A DNA stretch of 64,000 nucleotides. Source: JAHQVI01 sp963749875. GTDB lineage: Bacteria; Pseudomonadota; Alphaproteobacteria; Rhizobiales; Rhodomicrobiaceae. The notes beneath the pieces are model-generated. The model saw only the letters and a program-made list of their open reading frames with translations. It was not told the origin of the DNA and searched no databases. Of this stretch, positions 1 through 9,297 are shown in pieces (the first letter of the stretch is position 1; the number at the start of each line of letters is the position of its first letter). The stretch spans positions 930,001 to 994,000 of the forward strand of contig CAVVOX010000002.1 in assembly GCA_963749875.1 (NCBI GenBank), written 5' to 3'. Both the position numbers and the translations under genes were made by a program.

Positions 1-1011
1 GCGGAAACCGAAACGGTACGCCACGCCGACGTGAAGCTGCCGTCCGCGGCCTGGGGCGAGAAAGACGGCACGGTGACCAACTCCGAACGCCGCATCTCCC
101 GCCAGCGCGCCTTTCTGCCGCCTCCCGGCGAAGCGCGGCCCGATTGGTGGCAGATGGCGGAAATCGGCAAGCGCATGGGGTTCGCCGACGCCTTTGCCTA
201 TGAACATGTTGCGGACATCTTCCGCGAATATGCGGCACTGCCGGCGTTCGCGAATGAGGGCGCGCGCGACCTCGACCTCGACGCCTATGCGGAGATCGGC
301 CTCGCGCAATATGAGGCGCTTGCTCCCTTCCAATGGCCGCAGCCAAAGAAAGCCGGCCCACGCGAGACGCGTTTCTTCGCCGATGGCGGCTTCTTCACGC
401 CCGACCGGCGCGCCCGTTTCATCCCCGTCACCGCCGCCGCCAAGAGCCGGACGAGCGATGCTTTTCAGATGACGCTGAATACCGGCCGCGTCCGCGACCA
501 TTGGCACACCATGACGCGGACCGGCAGATCGCCGCGCCTTTCGGCCCATATCGCCGAACCCTTCGCCGAATTGCACCCTGCGGACGCCGCACGCCTCGCC
601 ACCTCGGACGCCGACATCGTGCGCATAGAAAGCCCGCATGGCGAGGTATTGCTACGGGCGCTGATTACCGACCGCCAGCGCCAGGGCTCGGTCTTCGCGC
701 CGATGCACTGGACCGATCGGTTCGCCTCCATGGCCCGCATCGATGCGCTGGTCTCGCCGCTCACCGATCCGCATTCCGGTCAGCCTGCCTTCAAGAATGT
801 AGCGGTGAAGCTGGAGCGCTTCGCCGCCGCGCTGTACGGCTTCGCAGTGAGCACCGAAAAGCCCGCCTATCCAAGTACGGACTATTGGGCGCTCGCCAGA
901 ACCAATGGCGGCTGGCGGCTGGAATTCGCCGACAATGCTGCAGCGATGACGGCGGAGGAGTTGGCCTGCTCACTGTTCGGCATCGAGGATCGTGGCGAGG
1001 TGCAAATGCTA

Positions 1012-2134
1012 GTACCCAGAATCACAGATCCGCGAAACATGGCTTGAGGCGTTTTTGATGGACCTCGGACTTGGTCCATACGAATGGCTTGGCGTCGACA
1101 TTATAGGCATCGATGAAGGCGTCGATATGGGCCATCAATTCCTTGCGGTCGTTGAAGGAAGTCCCCGAAAGGGCCTTGGCCGTCAGGATCGAGAACCAGA
1201 TTTCGACCTGATTGAGCCAGGATGCCTTTGTCGGCGTGAAGTGGAAATGGACGTTCGGGTGACGCTTCAGCCAGCAGTCGTTCTTTGGCTTATGGGTGTT
1301 GAGATTGTCGAGGATGACATGGATCTCGCGACCGGGGTGCTCGGCGACGATGCGGTTCATGAAATCGAGGAATTCGATGCGGCGGCGGCGCTTGTACTGG
1401 CGCCCGCTGACCTTGCCAGTTGCGACGTTCAGAGCCGCGAACAGAGTTGTTGTTCCATGACGCTTGTAATCATGAGATTGCCCGCTCAGCGCCCGGCCGC
1501 TTGGCAGTTTCAGATAGCCCTGGCGACGCTCCAGTGCCTGGATCGACGGTTTCTCGTCGACGCTGATGACAATGGCATTCTCAGGCGGCGCCATGTAGAG
1601 ACCGACCACCTCGGCGGCTTTGGCCGCAAATTCGGGATCGTTGCTCTCGCACCAGCTTTTACGCGCGGCCAGATCGATCTTCTGTGCCCGGAGCACGCGC
1701 CAGACTTGCTGGACGTCCACATCACCGAGTACCCTCGCGATCAACGGTCCGGTCCACCGCCCGTAACCGTCAGGCGGCCGCAGGTCGAGCACACGCAGAA
1801 TGCGCCGCGTCGTGTCGCTCGTGTATTTGGCCACGCTGCCGCGATTGCCCGTTTCGTCAAGACCGGCCAGCCGCAATTCGGCGTACCGGACCCGCCATTT
1901 CGAAGCCGTGCCTGTCGTGCAACCGACACTGCGCGCGATCGCCCGCGTCGCTGTATCATCGGCCGCCAGCAGAACAATCCGCGCCCGCTGGCGCAAACGG
2001 TGTTCGGTCTTCGTCGAGCGCACCAAGCCCTCAAGTTTGGTCCGCTCCGACGCCGTCAATGTGATCCGCGTCGCTTCAGCAATACGATTCATCCAACCTT
2101 GAAGCACGACTCACGCTTCGCCGATAGTGGGTAC
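1012..2134 (-). mobile_element. IS630-family insertion sequence (copy A) inside nasA
   Basis: The 1,123-bp element sits between two TA dinucleotides (1010-1011 and 2135-2136), the duplication expected for IS630. Its outermost bases are inverted (GTACCCA at both ends), but the match breaks down beyond about 7 bp. It carries one intact transposase on the minus strand, opposite to nasA. Confidence 0.9.
1022..2092 (-). CDS. IS630-family transposase
   Basis: A 356-residue DDE transposase. The start is the Met of MNRIAEATRI, because five extra residues of open frame upstream look non-coding. An N-terminal helix-turn-helix region is followed by the catalytic acidic residues in their usual contexts: VISVDEKPSIQ, HVILDNLNTHK and WLNQVEIWFS. 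The length is normal for the family and nothing is broken, so the element could be active. It differs clearly in sequence from the second IS630 transposase at 6544-7641. Confidence 0.9.
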   Translation of the reverse strand: MNRIAEATRITLTASERTKLEGLVRSTKTEHRLRQRARIVLLAADDTATRAIARSVGCTTGTASKWRVRYAELRLAGLDETGNRGSVAKYTSDTTRRILRVLDLRPPDGYGRWTGPLIARVLGDVDVQQVWRVLRAQKIDLAARKSWCESNDPEFAAKAAEVVGLYMAPPENAIVISVDEKPSIQALERRQGYLKLPSGRALSGQSHDYKRHGTTTLFAALNVATGKVSGRQYKRRRRIEFLDFMNRIVAEHPGREIHVILDNLNTHKPKNDCWLKRHPNVHFHFTPTKASWLNQVEIWFSILTAKALSGTSFNDRKELMAHIDAFIDAYNVDAKPFVWTKSEVHQKRLKPCFADL

Positions 2135-2538
2135 TAGCCTATCATGACAGCGAAGGGGGCGATGCACGCATTGCCGCGTTTGACGGCCAGCGCTTGATCG
2201 GAGCGCTCTTTCTGTCTGCCCGGCCGGTCGCCGTCTCACGGAACTGGGCCTGCGCCCAGCTCACGGCAGAGCATACCGATCCGCTTTCGCGTTACCGGGT
2301 CGTCGCGGGCCGCGCCGGGGCCGATATGCCCGACAAGGGCGCGATCGTCTGCTCCTGCTTCTCGGTCGGGGCCAACGAGATCGGCGCCGCGGCGCAAGGG
2401 GGTTGTCTCAGTGTCGAGGCCATCGGCAAGGCCCTGAGCGCGGGCACGAATTGCGGGTCATGCCGGGCCGAGATCGGGCAGATCATCAATGAACGGCGCC
2501 CGATTGCCGCCGAATAACGAGGCAGGGGCAATGGGAAT

Positions 2539-3590
2539 GGCTCTGTCCGCGTTGAGTATGTGTTTCATCCAATGGCGGCGGCCAAGCAGTGCTCGGGCGC
2601 AAGGGAAGCAGCGGATTTTTCCAGCATTCGCCGCCAGCCGAGATAGTTGGGCAGATATTTCGTCGCCACGCCGTTGAAGCGGTTGAGCCATTTCTTGAAG
2701 CGGCTGATATAGCTATTGACGGTCTGGATGTGCAGCACCTTTTCATGCACGTGCTCGCCGTGGCTGGCGAGGATCAGCTCGTATTCGATCGCTTCTGCCT
2801 TGGCGAAAGCGATCAGCGCCGGATCGCCGTCCATGCACAGCAGCACGTCAGTGTTCGAAACTGCTCCCTTCAAAACCGCGTTGACGGCGTCCTCCGAGCG
2901 ATTGTGCAACACCGCATCCAGATGATGGCCGTAGCGGTCGCGGGCGATCAGGATCGGCGTTTGTTCGCTGGACAAGCCTGGCTTTTCAGCCTTGCCGCCG
3001 CGCTTCCTCGCCTTGCGCGGCAAGCGCCGCTCACCTTTCCGGCTTTGCAGAACGAAACATTCGTCGACCTCGACGATGCCGGTCAGCCGCTGGTCCTTAA
3101 GGTCTTTCTGCGCCTTCAAAAAACGATGCCTCCAGCGGAAGGACGTGCTCTTGTCGATCCCGGTCCGCACCGCCGCGGCGCGGACGGTCTCCGAGCCGTT
3201 GAGCGCTTCGGCGAATTTCAGCCAGCGGTCCCGCTTTCGAAGCCGGGCCAGCGGCGTGCCGGTCAGAGCGTTGAACGTCCTGGCGCAGGCCAGGCATTTG
3301 TAACGCCACAGACCCCGCGCCATACCATGGCGATGAATGCGACGCCCCTTGCAATGCGGGCATTTCAGATCGGTCTGAAACTGGCCATCGATGAGCTTTT
3401 GCGTTTCATTTCCAGCGCTCCGCTCGCGAAGAGTATCGATCAGCTTGCGGCCCTGCGCGGGCGTGAGTTCCGCGATAAGTTCCGCTAGCCGCTGTTTGAA
3501 TTTTCGGTGCTCCATGATCGGTCTCCCTTAATGGGAACAGATCAGGAACTTGAGCTGCCGTCAATCCCCATACTCAGCGCGGACAGAGCC
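2539..3590 (-). mobile_element. IS1595-family (ISXO2-like) insertion sequence, copy 1, complete
   Basis: Terminal inverted repeats of about 22 bp bound the element: GGCTCTGTCCGCG at 2539 and its near-perfect complement ending GGACAGAGCC at 3590. The length is 1,052 bp. The flanking 8-mers (2531-2538 and 3591-3598) are not duplicates, although IS1595 elements normally make an 8-bp target duplication. This suggests a rearrangement at the element after insertion. It begins 22 bp after the nasA stop. Confidence 0.9.
2565..3515 (-). CDS. IS1595-family transposase
   Basis: 316 residues. An N-terminal zinc ribbon (Cys52, Cys55, Cys74, Cys77) is followed by the ISXO2-like DDE domain with GIVEVDECFV and a later CMDGDPAL acidic segment. 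The start Met (MEHRKFK) lies just inside the right inverted repeat. The gene is intact. The same element recurs as a truncated copy at 5585-6533, where the one difference noticed in the compared stretch, an A/G in the HRHG codon context, is synonymous. Confidence 0.92.
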   Translation of the reverse strand: MEHRKFKQRLAELIAELTPAQGRKLIDTLRERSAGNETQKLIDGQFQTDLKCPHCKGRRIHRHGMARGLWRYKCLACARTFNALTGTPLARLRKRDRWLKFAEALNGSETVRAAAVRTGIDKSTSFRWRHRFLKAQKDLKDQRLTGIVEVDECFVLQSRKGERRLPRKARKRGGKAEKPGLSSEQTPILIARDRYGHHLDAVLHNRSEDAVNAVLKGAVSNTDVLLCMDGDPALIAFAKAEAIEYELILASHGEHVHEKVLHIQTVNSYISRFKKWLNRFNGVATKYLPNYLGWRRMLEKSAASLAPEHCLAAAIG

Positions 3591-3751
3591 TTCGATGACC
3601 TTGGGGCTATGCTTTTACCGGCGGCATAAGATCTGTGGACGTTCATCGAGGGGGCGAGCCGGTGCAATAAAAAACATCGCCGGGATCCAAATCAACGGGA
3701 TAATGTGCCGATTCTGCGGATGCGGCCGGCAGCAAAGGATTGAGATCGAGA

Positions 3752-5035
3752 ATGCCTCTTCACCTCCGGCCTATGCTGCTCGATATTCTGCAAAGTCTCA
3801 AAGCAAGCTTTTGGCTCATCCCGCTATGCATGCTGCTCGCGGCGCTCGTCATCGCTCCGGCGATCATCGAACTGGATCTCCGCCTCGCCGCCCCTTCCGG
3901 TGACGCCGTGTTGCCCGGAGTGCGCCTCTCCGCACAAGGCGCAAGAATGATCCTGTCGGCCATTGCCGGCTCGATGATCACCGTGGCCAGCCTGGTGTTC
4001 TCCATGACCCTCATCGCCCTGTCATTGGTGGCGCAGCAGCTCGGCCCGCGCATTCTTCAGATCTTCATGGAAGACAGGCCGACGCAGATCGTGCTCGGCC
4101 TGTTCATCGCGACATTTCTGTATGCCATGATCGTTCTGGGCGCGGTCGGCTTCGGCAAGGACGATAGCTTCATACCGACGATCGGCGTTTTCACATGCGC
4201 GGGGCTGGCGGTCGTCGCATTTGTCACGGTCATTCTGTTCATCCATCACATCGCCCGGCAGATCCAGGCCGACGTGGTGATCTTCAAGACCGTCCAGAAG
4301 CTGCGTGAGGCCACCGAATCCCTCTCCCGGGACAGCGAGAACGGCAGTGCCGGGCATGTCGACCGGAACCGCTTCGAAACGCTCCGGGACGCGCTGGAGG
4401 AGGATGCCCGCCAGGTCCGTCTGACGCGGACGAGCGGCTATGTTCAGTTTGTTGATGAGGACGGCGCGCTCCGTCTTGCGGAGAAGCATGATCTCCAAAT
4501 CGCCTTTCGCTGCCGTCCCGGCCATTTCATACTCAATGGACGCCCTGTGATGAGTGTCGCGCCAGCGGGCCGGGTCGATGATGACCTCGCTCGGGAGCTG
4601 GAAGAGCTCGTCCGGCTCGGACCTTACCGCACGCCGGGCCAGCGGGTTGAATTCGAAATGCTGGCCCTTGTCGAGATTGCGCTAAGGGCTCTCTCCAAAG
4701 GCATCAACGATCCGTTTACCGCGATCAGCTGCATCGACTGGCTCTCGGCCGCACTTGCCAAGCTGATGAATGAGCATCCCGATTATCGGATTTACTGCGG
4801 TGAGAACGGCGCCGTCCGCCTTCTCGAATATCCGCAGACTTTCGAGCACTACCTGAAAGAAACCTTCGACCCGATCCGTGAAGCCGCGAGCGACATGCCG
4901 CTTGTCATCGAGCGGCTTGATCTCGCTCTGGCGGAACTGAAGGCGATTGCGCCGCGTGCACCCGTAGCGGATGCGCTGGACGATCAATTGGCGAAACTTC
5001 AGGATATGCGATCGCGCAGCCTCATTAACCGTTAG
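3752..5035 (+). CDS. DUF2254 family predicted membrane protein
   Basis: About 427 residues. The N-terminal half contains four hydrophobic segments (roughly residues 16-38, 65-92, 106-128 and 138-163). The C-terminal half is soluble and predicted cytoplasmic, with the conserved GINDPFTA motif typical of DUF2254. No biochemical function is established for this family. The ATG at 3752 was chosen, and an in-frame TTG at 3740 is possible. The gene is stranded between IS1595 copy 1 and an IS481 remnant, and its TAG stop overlaps the start of a palindromic intergenic repeat. Confidence 0.8.
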   Translation: MPLHLRPMLLDILQSLKASFWLIPLCMLLAALVIAPAIIELDLRLAAPSGDAVLPGVRLSAQGARMILSAIAGSMITVASLVFSMTLIALSLVAQQLGPRILQIFMEDRPTQIVLGLFIATFLYAMIVLGAVGFGKDDSFIPTIGVFTCAGLAVVAFVTVILFIHHIARQIQADVVIFKTVQKLREATESLSRDSENGSAGHVDRNRFETLRDALEEDARQVRLTRTSGYVQFVDEDGALRLAEKHDLQIAFRCRPGHFILNGRPVMSVAPAGRVDDDLARELEELVRLGPYRTPGQRVEFEMLALVEIALRALSKGINDPFTAISCIDWLSAALAKLMNEHPDYRIYCGENGAVRLLEYPQTFEHYLKETFDPIREAASDMPLVIERLDLALAELKAIAPRAPVADALDDQLAKLQDMRSRSLINR

Positions 5036-5067
5036 CGCAACTGTTCCCGCGTCCATCCCCGCCTTCG
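5033..5067. repeat. palindromic intergenic repeat, copy A, truncated
   Basis: TAGCGCAACTGTTCCCGCG followed by the GTCC...CGCCTTCG arm matches the first half of the copies at 23410-23487 and 24653-24729 base for base over 33 bp. The element stops in what should be the hairpin loop, where the IS481 fragment begins. Confidence 0.8.
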
Positions 5068-5584
5068 TATTTAGTCTCGCGAGATTGGCTGGATAAAATC
5101 GGTGTAAGCCGAGGCGTTTCCTTTATCATGGAGCGCCTCGCATCATGCGCATGAACCTGCACGCCAACGCCACGACGACATCCAAGATCCGGGCCTACAT
5201 TCAAAGCAGCACGGCTTCGGTCGCCGAACTCGTTGCTGAGCTGGGCGTCAGCGAAAGAACTATCCGGCGCTGGCGCAGCCGTACCACAACGGCGGATCGC
5301 TCGCACCGGCCTAAGCGCATGAGCATCTCGCTCACACCGACGGAAGAGGAACTGGTTTGCGAGTTGCGCACCGCGCTGGATCTGCCGCTCGATGATATCG
5401 TCGAGGTCATGCGCCGTTGCGTGAATAACAAGCTCTCCCGCAGCGCCATCCATCGCTGTCTCCAGCGCCATGGCATCAGCCGCAGATCCAAACCGGTCAA
5501 ACCTGCGATGGGCCGATTTGAGGACGCCAGGATCGGTTTCATCCATATGGATCTCAAGCACTTGCCGGCTCTTGAAAAGCGTAA
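5068..5584 (+). mobile_element. IS481-family insertion sequence, 5' remnant
   Basis: The left boundary is inferred from the point where the palindromic repeat breaks off (TATTTAGTCTCGCGAGA onward). The right part of the element, including most of the transposase and its right end, is missing because IS1595 copy 2 begins at 5585. Confidence 0.75.
5145..5584 (+). pseudogene. IS481-family transposase, N-terminal fragment
   Basis: About 146 residues remain of an expected 300 or more. A helix-turn-helix (ELGVSERTIRRW) is followed by a second DNA-binding helix region. The first catalytic Asp of the integrase core is present in the characteristic context GFIHMDLKHLP. The frame then runs into the left inverted repeat of IS1595 copy 2, so the remaining acidic residues are lost and the protein cannot be active. 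Confidence 0.88.
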
Positions 5585-6533
5585 GGCTCTGTCCGCGTTG
5601 AGTATGTGTTTCATCCAATGGCGGCGGCCAAGCAGTGCTCGGGCGCAAGGGAAGCAGCGGATTTTTCCAGCATTCGCCGCCAGCCGAGATAGTTGGGCAG
5701 ATATTTCGTCGCCACGCCGTTGAAGCGGTTGAGCCATTTCTTGAAGCGGCTGATATAGCTATTGACGGTCTGGATGTGCAGCACCTTTTCATGCACGTGC
5801 TCGCCGTGGCTGGCGAGGATCAGCTCGTATTCGATCGCTTCTGCCTTGGCGAAAGCGATCAGCGCCGGATCGCCGTCCATGCACAGCAGCACGTCAGTGT
5901 TCGAAACTGCTCCCTTCAAAACCGCGTTGACGGCGTCCTCCGAGCGATTGTGCAACACCGCATCCAGATGATGGCCGTAGCGGTCGCGGGCGATCAGGAT
6001 CGGCGTTTGTTCGCTGGACAAGCCTGGCTTTTCAGCCTTGCCGCCGCGCTTCCTCGCCTTGCGCGGCAAGCGCCGCTCACCTTTCCGGCTTTGCAGAACG
6101 AAACATTCGTCGACCTCGACGATGCCGGTCAGCCGCTGGTCCTTAAGGTCTTTCTGCGCCTTCAAAAAACGATGCCTCCAGCGGAAGGACGTGCTCTTGT
6201 CGATCCCGGTCCGCACCGCCGCGGCGCGGACGGTCTCCGAGCCGTTGAGCGCTTCGGCGAATTTCAGCCAGCGGTCCCGCTTTCGAAGCCGGGCCAGCGG
6301 CGTGCCGGTCAGAGCGTTGAACGTCCTGGCGCAGGCCAGGCATTTGTAACGCCACAGACCCCGCGCCATACCATGGCGATGGATGCGACGCCCCTTGCAA
6401 TGCGGGCATTTCAGATCGGTCTGAAACTGGCCATCGATGAGCTTTTGCGTTTCATTTCCAGCGCTCCGCTCGCGAAGAGTATCGATCAGCTTGCGGCCCT
6501 GCGCGGGCGTGAGTTCCGCGATAAGTTCCGCTA
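5585..6533 (-). mobile_element. IS1595-family insertion sequence, copy 2, truncated at its right end
   Basis: Nearly identical to copy 1 (2539-3590) from the left inverted repeat up to CCGCTA at 6533, where a second IS630 begins. The right inverted repeat and the first 14 or so codons of the transposase are missing. They do not reappear on the far side of the IS630, so they were deleted rather than merely separated. Confidence 0.9.
5611..6533 (-). pseudogene. IS1595-family transposase, lacking the N-terminus
   Basis: The same sequence as the copy 1 transposase from about residue 15 to the end. The start codon and first residues (MEHRKFK...) are absent because the IS630 joins here. An internal Met (MARGLWRYK) could start a 252-residue product, but it would lack the first zinc-ribbon cysteine pair. 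Confidence 0.88.
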
Positions 6534-7704
6534 GTGTCCTGAATCAGAGGTATGCTTCATAATTTTCCGGGCTGGTTCTGAGACAGAACCTGTTGACGGC
6601 TTCAAGGATGTCGTCGGCGGTGCGAACCCATTTGAACGGCTTCGGGTCTTCGTTGCGGGCGTCGATATAGGCGAGGATCGCCTGCTCCAACTCGCGTTCG
6701 CTGCGATGGACACCGCGCTTGATCTGTCGTTCGGTGATCTCGGCGAAAAACCGCTCAACCATGTTCAGCCATGACGAGCCGGTCGGCGTGAAGTGGACGT
6801 GCCAGCGCGGCCGCCGGGCAAACCAGGCGCGGATCGCCGGGGTCTTGTGGGTGGCGTAGTTGTCCATGACGATGTGGATGTCGAGGTCCCCGGGCACGCG
6901 GCGTTCGATCTCGGCGAGGAACCTCTTGAACTCGACCGCGCGGTGGCGCTTGTAGCATTTGCCGATGACGTCTCCGGTTGCGGCGTTCAGGGCCGCGAAC
7001 AGCGAGGTCGTGCCGTGACGGACATAGTCATGCGTGCGCCGCTCCACCTGCCCGGGCCGCAACGGCAGCACCGGCTGCGCGCGGTCCAGCGCCTGAACCT
7101 GGCTCTTCTCGTCGACGCACAGCACAACCGCCCGCTCCGGCGGGTCCAGATACAGCCCCACCACGTCGCGCACCTTGTCGATGAACAGCGGATCGGTGGA
7201 GAGCTTGAACGTCTCGGTGCGGTGCGGCTGCAGGCCGAAGGCGCGCCAGATCCGTTGCACGCTCGAGGTTGAGATGCCGCTCTGCCGGGCCATCAGGCGC
7301 GAACTCCAATGCGTCGCCCCCTTGGGCGCGCTTTCCAGCGTGCGTACAATCACGGCCTCGACCTGTTCGTCGGTGATCTTGCGCGGAACGCCGGGCTTCG
7401 GCTCGTCGTACAAGCCATCCACACCGCGCGCGATGAACCGCCGCCGCCACTTGCCGGCGGTCGCCTGATCGACGCCGAGCTCCGCGGCCACCTGCTTGTT
7501 CTCGGCGCCCGTGGCGCACGCCAGCACGATGCGCGCGCGCATCGCCAGCGCCTGCGCCGTAATTCGGCGCCGCGCCAGCGCAACAAGCGCTCGCCGCTGT
7601 GCCTCGCTCAACTCGACTTCCGGTGCGCGCCGCGCCATCATCCCTCTCCCCTTATCAGCGAATTGCTCACCCAGATAATGGCACGTATCTCTGAACCAGG
7701 ACAC
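6534..7704 (-). mobile_element. IS630-family insertion sequence (copy B)
   Basis: A 1,171-bp element bounded by imperfect 16-bp inverted repeats (GTGTCCTGAATCAGAG at the left, GTGTCCTGGTTCAGAG inverted at the right) and by TA on each side (6532-6533 and 7705-7706). The left flank is IS1595 sequence. The right flank is an IS5 element that itself sits at the CTAG formed by the element's last base, the TA target and the next G. Confidence 0.9.
6544..7641 (-). CDS. IS630-family transposase
   Basis: About 365 residues, with the start chosen at MMARRAPEVEL. An N-terminal helix-turn-helix (AAELGVDQATAGKW) precedes the DDE core: VLCVDEKSQVQA, HIVMDNYATHKT and SWLNMVERFFAE. It is intact and full length. 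A longer frame reaches back into the inverted repeat (MSWFRDTCHY...), but that is unlikely to be translated. Confidence 0.9.
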   Translation of the reverse strand: MMARRAPEVELSEAQRRALVALARRRITAQALAMRARIVLACATGAENKQVAAELGVDQATAGKWRRRFIARGVDGLYDEPKPGVPRKITDEQVEAVIVRTLESAPKGATHWSSRLMARQSGISTSSVQRIWRAFGLQPHRTETFKLSTDPLFIDKVRDVVGLYLDPPERAVVLCVDEKSQVQALDRAQPVLPLRPGQVERRTHDYVRHGTTSLFAALNAATGDVIGKCYKRHRAVEFKRFLAEIERRVPGDLDIHIVMDNYATHKTPAIRAWFARRPRWHVHFTPTGSSWLNMVERFFAEITERQIKRGVHRSERELEQAILAYIDARNEDPKPFKWVRTADDILEAVNRFCLRTSPENYEAYL

Positions 7705-7707
7705 TAG

Positions 7708-9087
7708 CAGGCTGCTGAAAAACCCCGAGGATGACAGTCTGTGGCGAATATGATTCCGTGCTTTCTGGAATGCCAGGGAGGACGGAATGCGCGGTTCGGA
7801 TTTGCGGTCTGGGGAGCTTTTTTCTTACGTCGATCTTGAGGAGCGTGTGCCGGCGAAGCATCCGCTGCGCAAGATCCGGCAGATCGTCAACGATGTGCTC
7901 CAGAGTTTGGATAGCGAATTTGCCAGGCTTTATGCCGCCCACGGCCGCCCCTCGATCCCGCCGGAATGGCTGCTTCGAGCCTCGTTGTTGCAGGCGTTTT
8001 ACACCGTCCGATCGGAACGCCAGCTGATGGAGCAACTCGACTACAATCTGCTCTATCGCTGGTTTGTGGGTCTCGGCATCGACGACCCGGTCTGGGTGCC
8101 GACGGTGTTTACGAAGAACCGGGACCGGTTGCTCGAGGCCGATGTTGCGAAGCAGTTCCTGAGCCGGCTGCTGGCGCATCAGGAGGTCAGCCCGCTTTTG
8201 TCGGACGAGCATTTTTCGGTCGACGGCGCGCAACTCCATGCCTGGGCGTCGATGAAGAGCTTCGTGCCGAAAGAGATGGCGGCGACCTCCGGCGAGGGAC
8301 CTGACACGCCGTCGGCACCTGACACGTCCCACGCCCTGGCGCCCGTTGCGGCGGTGGGTAGCGATGCCGCTCCATCCAGCGAAACTGATCAAACCGCGCC
8401 TTTGCCGGAGCCCGCGGATGCAGCCGAAACCGAAAACCAGCGCCGCAATGCCGAATTGGACTTCCGTGGCCAGAAGCGATCGAACGCCACCCATGTCTCG
8501 ACGACCGACCCAGAGGCTAGCCTCTACCGAAAAGGCCAAGGCAAGGAAGCCAAGCTCTCCTATCTCGGCCATACGCTGATGGAGAACCGCACCGGCCTGA
8601 TTGTCGAGGCCAGCGTCACCACGGTGTCGGGATATGCCGAACGCGAGGCGGCGGTCGCGATGATCGAAAGCCATCGCTCCGGCCGGCGGCGGGTGACGCT
8701 CGGTGCCGACAAGGGCTATGACGCGGGCGAGTTCGTAAAGGACCTGCGCGCGCTGAACGTCACGCCGCACATCGCGCAGAACGACACCGCGCGCCGCTCG
8801 GCGATCGATGGCCGTACAACCCGGCATCCCGGCTATGCGGTGAGCCAGCAGAAGCGCAAGCGCATCGAGGAGCCGTTCGGCTGGGGCAAGACGATCGGCG
8901 GCCTCGCCCGGCCGATGCTGCGCGGCGTGGCGCGACTTGGCTTCAAGTTCATCCTGACGATGGCCGCGTATGACTTGATCCGGCTGCCCAAACTCCTCGC
9001 CGCATGAAGGCGGCAGAAGGAAAAAAAGACCGATTGCTCCGTGAAAGCGCAAGATAGTTCCAGGTCGACAGGATTTTCAGCAGCCTG
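7708..9087 (+). mobile_element. IS5-family insertion sequence with CTAG target duplication
   Basis: The 1,380-bp element has a perfect 14-bp terminal inverted repeat (CAGGCTGCTGAAAA) and is flanked by CTAG at 7704-7707 and 9088-9091. This fits the YTAR target of IS5. It carries one intact transposase on the plus strand. Confidence 0.88.
7787..9007 (+). CDS. IS5-family transposase
   Basis: 406 residues. The N-terminal DUF772-like domain contains PPEWLLRASLLQAFYTVRSE. The DDE domain follows, with the first Asp in FSVDGAQLHAW, a second in LGADKGYD, and RIEEPFGWGKTIGG near the end carrying the Glu. A low-complexity Pro/Ala/Thr linker of about 55 residues separates the first Asp from the rest of the core, which is seen in several IS5 members. 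The gene is intact. Confidence 0.9.
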   Translation: MRGSDLRSGELFSYVDLEERVPAKHPLRKIRQIVNDVLQSLDSEFARLYAAHGRPSIPPEWLLRASLLQAFYTVRSERQLMEQLDYNLLYRWFVGLGIDDPVWVPTVFTKNRDRLLEADVAKQFLSRLLAHQEVSPLLSDEHFSVDGAQLHAWASMKSFVPKEMAATSGEGPDTPSAPDTSHALAPVAAVGSDAAPSSETDQTAPLPEPADAAETENQRRNAELDFRGQKRSNATHVSTTDPEASLYRKGQGKEAKLSYLGHTLMENRTGLIVEASVTTVSGYAEREAAVAMIESHRSGRRRVTLGADKGYDAGEFVKDLRALNVTPHIAQNDTARRSAIDGRTTRHPGYAVSQQKRKRIEEPFGWGKTIGGLARPMLRGVARLGFKFILTMAAYDLIRLPKLLAA

Positions 9088-9297
9088 CTAGTGCCCGAGT
9101 CCTTGTGATCTCGATGCGCAGATTTCTCCCACTCAGAGTACGGTCACGCCAAGTCCTGAAAGCGCGAAGCTTTTCTCGCAGGTATGCGAGTATCCGTCCT
9201 TGCCAACTCCCCCTCTCCGGGTCCACCATACACAATTCACGCGTGCGGATCTCGCAGGCGCAATAATTCGTCATGTGTCAAGAGGAAGGAGGAAACA

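Larger units (their letters stand above)
1..2517 (+). pseudogene. nasA: assimilatory nitrate reductase catalytic subunit, C-terminal part, interrupted by an IS630 element
   Basis: Coding sequence is open from base 1 and the N-terminal majority lies outside the window. Bases 1-1011 encode the end of a molybdopterin oxidoreductase, including the molybdopterin-dinucleotide-binding domain (NTGRVRDHWHTMTR, then HIAEPFAELHPADA). An IS630 insertion at a TA at 1010-1011 puts a stop soon after. The frame resumes exactly at 2137 and ends at 2517 with a BFD-type [2Fe-2S] domain (CSCF ... CGSC), the usual tail of alphaproteobacterial NasA. Joining codon 1009-1011 to 2137 restores an uninterrupted frame. 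The enzyme would reduce nitrate to nitrite in the cytoplasm for nitrogen assimilation. In its present state it lacks the end of the MGD domain and the [2Fe-2S] tail, so it is probably inactive. Confidence 0.9.

Noticed and set aside
1055..2137. Long plus-strand open frame across the first IS630
   Set aside because: It is the antisense shadow of the intact transposase. Similar long antisense frames occur opposite most high-GC genes here.
9088..9130. Sequence after the IS5 element as a third IS630 end (GTGCCCGAGTCC)
   Set aside because: Only the first few bases resemble the IS630 terminus and no transposase follows.
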